Assembly (NCBI RefSeq): GCF_030814695.1
Contig: NZ_JAUSVL010000001.1
Coordinates: 3,756,227 to 3,820,226 of the forward strand
Source: Oligosphaera ethanolica
Lineage (GTDB): Bacteria > Verrucomicrobiota > Lentisphaeria > Oligosphaerales > Oligosphaeraceae
Direction of reading: 5' to 3'
DNA length: 64,000 nucleotides
The position numbers were made by a program, and so were the translations under genes. Below the pieces are notes generated by a model that had not been told where the DNA came from, did not search any database, and worked only from the letters and a program-made list of their open reading frames with translations. Shown here one piece after another: positions 28,126 to 35,646 of this stretch. Position 1 is the stretch's first letter. Every line of letters begins with the position of its first letter.

Positions 28126-29233
28126 TCCGCACTCCTGATATTATCAGTGATTCAACCATGCGGTCAAAAAGACCGGCGACTCGGCAAAAGGATTTGAACG
28201 GACCCACCGCAAAGAAAACGAATGCAAATTCAAGCAGCACATTATCCTTTGGGGATGGAAGCACTACAGAATAACGTCGGCACCAATTATGCTGATCGGT
28301 AAACGTTGTAAATCCTGCATGACTGGTATTGCCTACAATAATTAGGTGGAGTCCAATATCATCCTGGCTGCTTTCCGGAAAAAACTGTTCTGCATATTTC
28401 CGTGCTGCTTTAAACTTTTCACGATCATTATTGGATTTGAACCGCTCATCCGGATATTTCAGGTCGCTTTCACCGACAATTAGATTTCCGCTGACCCGCA
28501 TGCCGCCGATTCTTTTTGAAAACTTCGGCCCGCCTTCGTTTCCAGCCTTTGGCGTCCACCAGTCTCCGCGGGATTTAATATCCCATCCAGTCATATCAAG
28601 ACTATATGAAATTACTCCAAAGCTGAAAGTCTCACGCTGTGGGTGCTCTGAAGTAATCGTGGGATGTCGATAACGTCTTCCCAGAGATTCTAAAACAAAC
28701 CGTAATGCATCTGAAGATGTTCCGGTGTAGTCAAAGTGCCGAGCCGCCAACATGCCTGTATATTTCTCGTGTAGCAGGGGTTCTTTCGGGTTGCAGATCT
28801 CCAACAGCATACCCTTCGTGGAATGAGGACGCTGCAGAAGCCGTTCAACTTCCCCGCAGCAATGAACCGAAGACACGAACCGTTCATTGGTGATAAAAAG
28901 AGCCGATTTTGAATTGTGACAACCCTCATCAATAAATTGCTGAAAATCTTCCTGTCGTCGCATTGGAATACAGTATTCCACAAACCAGACCTTGATCCCA
29001 GCGGCAATCAACTGTTCTGACAGCCATCGAGCCAGCATCACGTCCTCACTTTTATAGCTGATAAAAAGATCAAATGCCGCATTTTTTGAAGATGATGCAA
29101 CATTCATTCTTTGGCGATCAAAAGGTGTTCGGCGGCAACGCTTCAACTTACAGAAGAAATAAGCCTGCGCCAGCCACCCGACCATCAGCATCGCATAGGC
29201 GATATATCAGATTAAAAGCCAGGCTTGTTTCAT
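28118..29233 (-). pseudogene. TIR gene 2: membrane-anchored TIR protein with shared C-terminal domain, nonsense codon near start
   Basis: From ATG 29191 the frame is open for 357 codons. It encodes a hydrophobic N-terminus (MLMVGWLAQAYFFCKL) and a TIR domain at about 40-180 (FDLFISYKSEDVMLARWLSE, IKVWFVEYCI, catalytic E114 in VHCCGEVERLL). The shared C-terminal domain follows (IGLHLIIVGNTSHAGFTTF, CRRYSVVLP, FCRVAGLFDRMVESL). The natural start seems to be ATG 29233, which overlaps the TGA of the upstream gene (ATGA) and has GAGGGG before it. That frame reads MKQAWLLI, then TGA at 29207-29209, then YIAYAMLMVGWL. The TGA most simply replaces a TGG inside the membrane anchor. Reinitiation at 29191 could still give a shorter protein. 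Confidence 0.82.
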
Positions 29234-30174
29234 AATCCCCTCCCCAAACTTATATAATGGTTTAAATACGTGCGAATAGCCTCCGTTACGGTCGATGATG
29301 GAGGATTCATGTTCATCCAGCCTATCAAAGGCTCAAGCCCCAGCGGCAGGTGACCGGCTTGCGGATTGGGAAGAACCGCCAACATTCTTTCCCCATCAGA
29401 TTTCTCTCGCGTCATGACAAAGCGGAGAAACCGGGGGTAGTAATCGAGGGAATCGAGTTGAATGGAAGTGTCCAGATGGGACATTATATCGGTTCTGTTC
29501 GGATTAGGCGTGGCCATCAGCAGGGCGGCCAATTGTGCATGATAGATTGGAAATCCAACGAGGTGTGTCTGTAATGCACGAACAGCCACCAGATCCCGTT
29601 TACCAAGTGAAAGAGTCAATCGCATCAGCGAAATGAACTCATTCAAAGACAGTGGCCTTAGCATGACGCCCTCACGAATCTGATCGCGCCCGATATTGAA
29701 GTAGCAAACATAGTAATCCACCGTAAACTCACCTCCCGTCCGTATCCCTGGAAAGCCGTTCAAGTGGCGACTAAAATCGCGGTAACATGCAACACTGTCC
29801 AAATACAACATGCCCTCCTGAAATTGAATGCCGAAGGTCAAATGCTGTCGGAGGTAGATGAATCGGAGCAAGTCTTGTTGGGCAGGAAATAGACGCAGGA
29901 ATATAAGATATAGTATGATGGATGATGCGTAGCAGTTCAGTTGCACGCCATTATCCGTATCGAGACCAAGTCCGCCATGTCTAAAGTTATCATCCAAGTA
30001 GGCAGCAATATCGAGGTAGAGGTGTTTGACGTTGGCTTCGGTCAGTCGCCCTTCCGCTTTCATCTGGCGGATCACGCTTGTGCGTGTAAGGAAGAAGAAC
30101 TCGATCGCGTGGGAAACGGATCGCCTTCCCTCTTCGGGCAGTTCATTTAGCAGCATTGCTTCTGTGTTTTCCAT
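29230..30174 (-). CDS. Unknown helical protein in TIR operon
   Basis: 314 residues starting MENTEAMLLNELPEEGRRSV. I recognise no domain. The sequence is alpha-helical with several hydrophobic but short stretches (YASSIILYLIFLRLFPAQQ), a YYVCYFNIGRDQIREGV segment and a repeat-like distribution of leucines; no signal peptide or clear membrane segment. AGAGAG lies a short distance before ATG 30174. Its stop TGA overlaps the ATG of TIR gene 2 (ATGA), so it belongs to the operon. It is intact, unlike most of its neighbours. It could be a regulator, adaptor or sensor for the TIR proteins; nothing in the sequence decides this. Confidence 0.7.
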   Translation of the reverse strand: MENTEAMLLNELPEEGRRSVSHAIEFFFLTRTSVIRQMKAEGRLTEANVKHLYLDIAAYLDDNFRHGGLGLDTDNGVQLNCYASSIILYLIFLRLFPAQQDLLRFIYLRQHLTFGIQFQEGMLYLDSVACYRDFSRHLNGFPGIRTGGEFTVDYYVCYFNIGRDQIREGVMLRPLSLNEFISLMRLTLSLGKRDLVAVRALQTHLVGFPIYHAQLAALLMATPNPNRTDIMSHLDTSIQLDSLDYYPRFLRFVMTREKSDGERMLAVLPNPQAGHLPLGLEPLIGWMNMNPPSSTVTEAIRTYLNHYISLGRGL

Positions 30175-30235
30175 GTGTGTTCTCTCTGGTTCTAGCTTGG
30201 TTTTTGATGATTGTCATTGGCCGTGGCCGTTGGCG

Positions 30236-30778
30236 TTAGTTGCCTGTGGACGCTGGGGCGCCCGCGAAGCGCAGGCTTGCGTCGCTTTCGACCACGCGGA
30301 TGATTTGGGCGAGTTTGGCCTGATACTAGCTTTCCCAGGAATCGGGATGCTCGGGCGGGACGCTCGAGCCACGTTTCTTCCGCTCCTTCCAGTCGTGCAT
30401 GTCGAGCCACTGGATGTGGCTGATGCTGGCGGGCGGTTTGACCTCCAGCTCGCTTTCCACCAGCACGGTTTGGATGTTGCCGCCCTTGACGCCGATGGCG
30501 ATGGCGATTTCATCGAGGCAAACACCGGGGTCGCGGGTGGAACGCTTCGACAGGAACGAGAGCACCTGGTTGCTGCGGTCGATGCCGTCCAGAATCGCCC
30601 GCCGCCAGTCGTCGCCGGCTTGTATACCTTTCTCCTTCTCGGGGGTCTTGTCGAACCAGACATCGTGCCCACGCGCTTCCAGGTCCGCTAGGATGAGGCG
30701 GACCAGCTCCTCGTTGTCATCATGTCCGTAGCTGAGGAAAATGCGCATGGGGAATGATGTTTTTGTGGCCTCAGTCAT
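30236..30778 (-). pseudogene. TIR gene 1: TIR domain of TIR-STAND type, truncated by an amber codon
   Basis: The frame from ATG 30778 encodes a TIR domain of the sort normally found in front of NTPase modules: MRIFLSYGHDDNEELVRLIL, WFDKTPEKEKGIQAGDDWRR, SNQVLSFLSKRSTRDPGVCL, DEIAIAIGVKGGN, with the likely catalytic glutamate at E90. Translation stops at a TAG at 30326-30328 (after WES). The same phase continues with YQAKLAQIIRVVESD and SLRFAG, which is conserved family sequence, to a TAA at 30236. The NTPase region that would normally follow is absent. A purine-rich stretch (AAGGACGGAG) precedes the ATG. It is first in the operon and lies directly downstream of the IS1634-like element. Confidence 0.8.
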
Positions 30779-30798
30779 ATCTCCGTCCTTGCTTTAGT

Positions 30799-32993
30799 GT
30801 CTAGCCCAACTTTCGCATTTGGGGGTATAGCTACGCTCAAAAAGGCACTACAGTCCTTTTTTTGCCTCCGTGTCGGCCAGTGAGGTCATGCGAGCCACCG
30901 GCAGGACCGCCAGGTCAATGCCGAGCGCCTGGTAGACGGCGGCCTGGCGCTGGTCGGGCACACCCGGCCTGCGGATGGTGTGCAGCTTGCCATCCTTCGT
31001 CGGCAGGCAGATCGTGGAGTAGCTGTGCGTCTGCAGAAGCCTGCGCACGTTCCTGAAGGTCACGGCATGTCCCGCCATGGCCATTTTTTGCTCCACCCAG
31101 CGTTGCAGGTGGAAAGCCAACACCGTAATCATGATATGCGCCTCGCAGCGTTCGTCCGTCTGGTGGTAGAAGGGTCGCAGCCCGAGATCGCTTTTCATGT
31201 CTCGCCAGCCGGCTTCGATCCTGGCCAGCGACATGTAGATGCGCCACAGATCGTCGTCACTCAGGTCAATCCGGTTGGTCCGCAGAAAATAACATCCATT
31301 CAACTCCATGGCCTCGTTGTACTCGCCATCTTTTCTTTGCCAGGAAAGCGTCGGCTCGTCCGCGCCCACATAGTGGACGTCGTAAAATTTGGCCACGCGA
31401 CTGCGGGTCGCGCAGATTTTGCCGATGGCGCGATTGACGCCGGCGTCGCCTTTGCCCAGTTTGAGCCGGGCGTCGCCCTTGGCGACCCGTTGCTGAAGCT
31501 TCTCCAGCTCCTCCAGAAATTTTTGTTCGGCCTTGCTGATCATGGCGTCTTCCTTGAGCTTTCGGGCATCGCTCTTGCACAGCACGATCTGCTCGCGGCC
31601 CCGGCTGAGCTGGCGCACGGACACGGCTCGCTTCGGATCGCGACCGGCTATTTCATGAAAGTCATCGCCAGCCAGAAACTCATCATAGAAGTCGCCGCGT
31701 GACTGCCGTTTGCCACTGACGATATAATCGTAGCCCTTTGCCAGCAGAAAGGCCAGATTTTCCTCGGTGGCGATGCCGCCATCCAAAATAACGGTAGGCG
31801 TTTTGCTCATCCCGGAGAGTTTTCGCAGCTCGGCGACGATGTCGACGATCGTCTTACAGTCATGAATGTTGCCGGGAAAAACCTTATGACACAGAGGAAA
31901 ACCGTCGGCGTCAAGAACCATGCCCAGGGCCACCAGCGGGCAGTCCGTCCGATTCTCCTTGCTGTTCATGCTGCGGGCGGCAAGGGGGTTGGCCTCCGCC
32001 TGGCCTTCAAAGTAGCTGTTGGTCAGATCGTAGAGCAATATGGAGCGGGAAAGGGAAAACTCGGCCGTCTCCCGGGCTGCCAGATGCTTCTCCAGCTTGG
32101 CTTTGCAGTCCAACAGCTTGTCGCCGGCGCGGTAATAGCGGTCGCGACCAGTCAGTTCGAAGCGATCACCAAGTACATCGGACAGCGACGTGGTCGCCAC
32201 CCAGTCGTGCAGGCCATTTTCGCTCGTCGGCTCGCATAGGCGGTTGTAGACGCAGACCTTGGCGGCATTGATCTGACTCTGAGACAAGCACTGCCGCAGC
32301 AGAAAACCTTCCAGGCCCAACGCCTTCCACGCCGCCTCCAGCGGCAGAAAGGGACCCAACATCGTGTCTTGACAATGAGAAACGTGATCAACCAGAACGC
32401 CGTCAAGGACTGGCTCACTAGGCGGCAAGGGAGCTGTCGGACGAGACGGTGCGCCGGAGGCGGGGGACTTCACCGCAGCCACTGGGACCCGGCGCAGAAT
32501 CTCATCCACATAACCGGCGACCTCAAGGGGAAGCGGAAACAACTCCGCGGACGACGCTCCCGCAAGGCGGTTTTCAACGGCGGCGGCAACGTCGCGGCGG
32601 AGCGAAAGCGGAATGCGCAGCCCACCCAAAGAGGCAACGATCTGCTGCCGGACGCGGCCATCGGCTGTCCTGACGCTGCGCACCAGTTGCAGGAGGCTAT
32701 CGTTCGTCGTGGTCTTTTCGCGTAGAAACATGAGCTGTCGTACCGCCTGCCAACCGGACTTGCCGCCGCCGCAACCACCCTTGTACGCTTACCAGCGCAC
32801 GATCGCGGACACGCGTAAACAATAGGCCATATTCTCAAAATGCTAATCGCTTTTCAAAATTCCACAGGCACTACAAATGCATTTTCAAAAAAAACTTATT
32901 GTTGATTATGAAGCACTTACAAAAACAGACTAAAAACGTTCAGCCTCAAAAAACTTTTTTCAAACTTTTTTTGGTGCGAAAGTTGGGCTAGAC
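30799..32993 (-). mobile_element. IS1634-like insertion sequence upstream of the TIR operon
   Basis: 2195 bp, bounded by GTCTAGCCCAACTTTCGCA at 30799 and its inverted copy ending at 32993. No matching target duplication was seen. It contains one transposase gene; AT-rich sequence with A and T runs fills 32830-32970. It may have cut away the operon's original promoter or upstream genes. Confidence 0.85.
30848..32731 (-). CDS. IS1634-family transposase
   Basis: A 627-residue DDE transposase. Motifs are LLYDLTNSYFEGQ (first Asp), TVILDGGIATEENLAFL (second Asp) and LARIEAGWRDMKSDLGLRPF (Glu in the Y/I-E-x-x-W form), followed by the usual PFYHQTDERCEAHIMI segment. The N-terminus, REKTTTNDSLLQLVRSVR, is typical of IS1634-type enzymes. 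It is intact. It is not closely similar to the 575-residue IS1634-like transposase at 10102-11829. Confidence 0.9.
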   Translation of the reverse strand: MFLREKTTTNDSLLQLVRSVRTADGRVRQQIVASLGGLRIPLSLRRDVAAAVENRLAGASSAELFPLPLEVAGYVDEILRRVPVAAVKSPASGAPSRPTAPLPPSEPVLDGVLVDHVSHCQDTMLGPFLPLEAAWKALGLEGFLLRQCLSQSQINAAKVCVYNRLCEPTSENGLHDWVATTSLSDVLGDRFELTGRDRYYRAGDKLLDCKAKLEKHLAARETAEFSLSRSILLYDLTNSYFEGQAEANPLAARSMNSKENRTDCPLVALGMVLDADGFPLCHKVFPGNIHDCKTIVDIVAELRKLSGMSKTPTVILDGGIATEENLAFLLAKGYDYIVSGKRQSRGDFYDEFLAGDDFHEIAGRDPKRAVSVRQLSRGREQIVLCKSDARKLKEDAMISKAEQKFLEELEKLQQRVAKGDARLKLGKGDAGVNRAIGKICATRSRVAKFYDVHYVGADEPTLSWQRKDGEYNEAMELNGCYFLRTNRIDLSDDDLWRIYMSLARIEAGWRDMKSDLGLRPFYHQTDERCEAHIMITVLAFHLQRWVEQKMAMAGHAVTFRNVRRLLQTHSYSTICLPTKDGKLHTIRRPGVPDQRQAAVYQALGIDLAVLPVARMTSLADTEAKKGL

Positions 32994-33189
32994 GCATCTG
33001 CGTGCCGTCTTCGTACTTACGTGCTGATTGTCACGGTGGGTGTCGCCTATGCGGATGCGTATGAGCAAAAATGGTTTATGTGGCGTATTACCTGAAATAG
33101 GGCTGAAGGCTCATGGTGACCGAGGAAATATTCGATTACCCTATCTCGAAGCGATCCCAGAAGGGTGAGAAGAATGAACACCAATAGCC

Positions 33190-33456
33190 TCAATATCGCT
33201 TACCCGGTAGCAGCTGCCAGAGAAGTTCTAGCCAACGCTTGTAATGACATCCTACTGAATTTGGAATTGGCCGAAATCCCCAGCTGCGGGGAAATGGCCT
33301 TCCCTTATCGTCGCGTCCAAGCCTGCACGCTCCCATTATTTCATCATGTTCAATAAGAATCTCTTTTCCGGCTATAACGACGATACGACGAGGGCTATCA
33401 AAGTAATGGCAAGTCAAACAACACTCTCGATTTACGTCAGGATAACGATACGGCAT
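33190..33456 (-). CDS. Small cysteine-rich protein, probable zinc binder
   Basis: 88 residues with spaced cysteines: ECCLTCHYFDSPRR, GACRLG, and SVGCHYKRWLELLW. The C-x2-C ... C ... C pattern with an adjacent conserved-looking W suggests a structural zinc site. No known family is assigned. It starts at ATG 33456 with only a weak ribosome-binding site. It lies alone in the boundary between the IS-rich island and the ordinary chromosome. Confidence 0.5.
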   Translation of the reverse strand: MPYRYPDVNRECCLTCHYFDSPRRIVVIAGKEILIEHDEIMGACRLGRDDKGRPFPRSWGFRPIPNSVGCHYKRWLELLWQLLPGKRY

Positions 33457-33680
33457 ATACAGCTCTTACAACTTCCGGTGTCATTTCTGTTGTGCCTACC
33501 TTTGAAACGAAATTTTGGCTGGTCGTTTGCCGGGGCTTACATTAGGTCTTGTCGGCGGCCAGAAATTTCATCAGGAGGCAAGCAAATCGGGGTCCACTTC
33601 ACTGGATTTGGCGCGGGTTTGGCTGCGGTTAGTTTTGTGCATATACGGCGGGTATTGGGTGGGTGAAGCGTGGTTAGCGC

Positions 33681-33709
33681 TTGATATCGAATGCCAATGT
33701 GTCTATACT
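33681..33709 (+). promoter_or_regulatory. Sigma-70-type promoter for pseudopilin gene
   Basis: TTGATA at 33681 and TATACT at 33704 with a 17-base spacer, 80 bases before the start codon. The same spacing occurs at the other two pseudopilin genes. Confidence 0.6.
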
Positions 33710-33788
33710 TTGCACATCGGACTCGCTGGGGGCCAGTGGGTGGCAGTGATGACATCGGTATCAGGACACAGACATGGAGTGGCGTGGC

Positions 33789-34493
33789 ATGACAAACAAA
33801 GTGGGGCGGTTCTTTTCGTTTACGCTGATTGAGTTGTTGGTGGTGATAGCAATTATCGCGATTCTGGCGGCGATGCTGCTGCCGGCGTTGGCGAAGGCGC
33901 GGGAGAAGGCGCGGGCAATATCCTGCACGAGCAACTTGAAGCAAGTTGGTCTGGGCATGCGGCAATACGTCGACGATCATAATGGCACCTTCCAGTATGT
34001 CGTGGTTGACGGCGGCAACAACCTCAATGCCGGCGCCTGGCCGGCCAATTTGACCAACATTGATTTTCGAACGCTGAAATGGGCTGAGCATTACTGGGGG
34101 ATTGTGTTGTATTCGTATGTGGGCGACAAGAAGAGCTTTGGCTGTCCGTCGGCGGTGGCGCCTGATCACTATCCGAGTTCCGAGCCGCTGGCCAATATTG
34201 CCAAGTACGCCAGTTACGGTTTGCCGGGTTGTTTTCTTCATGGCAAGAATGAGGTTGCCATCAAGAATCCGTCCGAGACGGTATTTTGTCAGGACAGCTA
34301 CGAGCACTGCTATGACAACAATGGCGACATGCCCTTTGAGGGCCTGACGCAGTGGGGCGGCACGGCGGCCCGCCGTTACGAGTATTTCCGGCATAACTCT
34401 CAGGGCAATGTGGTGTGGGTTGACGGGCATGTCAGCAGCATCCGCGAAAACCTGTATCACCCCCGCAAATGGTGGGATTTCAGCCTGCAGTGA
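33789..34493 (+). CDS. Type II secretion pseudopilin-like secreted protein (1)
   Basis: About 234 residues. [20 protein letters not shown] is a prepilin leader with the processing site before F and the conserved glutamate at +5. The hydrophobic helix continues [19 protein letters not shown]. The C-terminal globular part has [14 protein letters not shown] and ends with [14 protein letters not shown]; the DGH motif is usual in the large PVC family of such proteins. ATG 33789 is favoured over 33774 because GGAG lies about 9 bases before it. The role of this family is not established; the proteins are presumed to be displayed at the cell surface or in a pseudopilus after PilD-like cleavage. Confidence 0.9.
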   Translation: MTNKVGRFFSFTLIELLVVIAIIAILAAMLLPALAKAREKARAISCTSNLKQVGLGMRQYVDDHNGTFQYVVVDGGNNLNAGAWPANLTNIDFRTLKWAEHYWGIVLYSYVGDKKSFGCPSAVAPDHYPSSEPLANIAKYASYGLPGCFLHGKNEVAIKNPSETVFCQDSYEHCYDNNGDMPFEGLTQWGGTAARRYEYFRHNSQGNVVWVDGHVSSIRENLYHPRKWWDFSLQ

Positions 34494-34573
34494 GTGCATT
34501 GGGTGAGCGTCCAGCGGGCGGCCGGGCGGCAATCCCGGCCAGACCCTGGCGCTAGCTTCCCCAGTGACCATGC

Positions 34574-34621
34574 GCCCCGCGTCCCGTGCCGATATGACGG
34601 CCGGCGCCGCGGGGCTTTTTT
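34574..34621 (+). terminator. Intrinsic terminator after pseudopilin gene 1
   Basis: GCCCCGCG pairs with CGCGGGGC across a 26-base loop that has its own small stems, followed by six T. Confidence 0.75.
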
Positions 34622-34762
34622 GTTGTCGGTTATGCCGTGCCGGCGATCCGTTGTCACGTGGTCTTTTTTCGGGTAAAGAAGCTCATTCTGGCCAATGGCC
34701 CTTATATTACGTGTTTTTATGTCTTCGTAGTCCGCACCCTGTTTTTAGCGAAGGGACGCCCG

Positions 34763-35644
34763 ATGAAACCTACTGATTACGCGATTTTGTCCAAGCGGCA
34801 ATTGTCCGAAAATGTTTACATGATGCGCATTCACGCGCCGTATATTGCGGCGGAGCGCAAGCCCGGCCAGTTTATTCTGTTGTCGGTGGACGAGTCGTAT
34901 GGCGAACGCATTCCGCTGACCATTGCCGACGCCGATGTTGCCGAGGGCAGCATCACCATCATCTTCCAGAAAGTCGGTTTTACGACGACGCAGCTGGCGG
35001 CTATGGAAGTCGGCGACCACCTCGCGGCGGTGCTTGGGCCGTTGGGGCAGCCGACGCATGTGTCGAAGGTCGGCACGGTCGTCTGCGTTGGTGGCGGCAT
35101 TGGCGTGGCGCCGATGCATCCCATCGCCAAGGCCTTCAAGGCCGCCGGCAACCGCCTGATCTGCATACTGGGCGCCCGCAACAAGGACCTGGTCATATTG
35201 GAAGATGAGATACGCGCTTTTGCCGACGAGGTGATTGTTTGCACGGATGACGGCTCGGCCGGTCGCAAAGCGCTGGTGACGGCGCCGCTCAAGGAGTTCT
35301 GTGAGCAGGCGCCGCGCCCGGATTTGAGCATCGCCATTGGCCCGCCCATCATGATGAAATTCTGTGCCGAGACCGTGCGGCCCTACGGCGTGCCACTGAT
35401 CGTGTCTCTCAACACCATCATGGTTGATGGCACCGGCATGTGCGGCGGCTGCCGCGTCACCGTCGGCGGCGAGACCAAATTCGTCTGTGTGGACGGGCCC
35501 GAATTCGACGGTTTGAAAGTGGATTTCGACGGCATGATGAAACGCCTGCAGGCGTACCGGCCCCAGGAGCAGCGCATGGCTGCTGGGGGGGGAGATCACC
35601 AATGCCGCATGATGGCGCAAGCCGAGAAGCTGGAGAAGAAGTGA
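34763..35644 (+). CDS. NfnA/SudB-type FAD- and [2Fe-2S]-binding subunit
   Basis: 293 residues. An FNR-like FAD domain (KPGQFILLSV, ERIPLTIADAD) is followed by an NAD-binding domain (VVCVGGGIGVAPMHPIAKAF, ICILGARNKDLVILEDE) and a [2Fe-2S]-binding C-terminus with D-x-T-G-M-C-G-G-C-R and KFVCVDGPEFDG. The family is the small subunit of NADH-dependent reduced ferredoxin:NADP oxidoreductase or of sulfide dehydrogenase. AAGGGA precedes ATG 34763 at 6 bases. The C-terminal extension is rich in Gln/Met. It is followed after 2 bases by the large subunit, so the pair forms one operon that balances NADH, NADPH and ferredoxin pools in an anaerobic metabolism. Confidence 0.9.
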   Translation: MKPTDYAILSKRQLSENVYMMRIHAPYIAAERKPGQFILLSVDESYGERIPLTIADADVAEGSITIIFQKVGFTTTQLAAMEVGDHLAAVLGPLGQPTHVSKVGTVVCVGGGIGVAPMHPIAKAFKAAGNRLICILGARNKDLVILEDEIRAFADEVIVCTDDGSAGRKALVTAPLKEFCEQAPRPDLSIAIGPPIMMKFCAETVRPYGVPLIVSLNTIMVDGTGMCGGCRVTVGGETKFVCVDGPEFDGLKVDFDGMMKRLQAYRPQEQRMAAGGGDHQCRMMAQAEKLEKK

Positions 35645-35646
35645 CG

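Noticed and set aside
29207..29209. TGA as a selenocysteine codon or recoded Trp
   Set aside because: No SECIS-like stem-loop is apparent after it and it sits in a membrane anchor; all other genes here use TGA as stop. A nonsense mutation is simpler.
1993..30778. Thoeris system
   Set aside because: No ThsA-like gene (SIR2 or other SLOG-linked effector) is present, and the TIR proteins differ from ThsB in size and added domains.
33515..33832. 105-residue plus-strand frame before pseudopilin gene 1
   Set aside because: It overlaps the promoter and start of the pseudopilin gene in another frame and shows no coding character.
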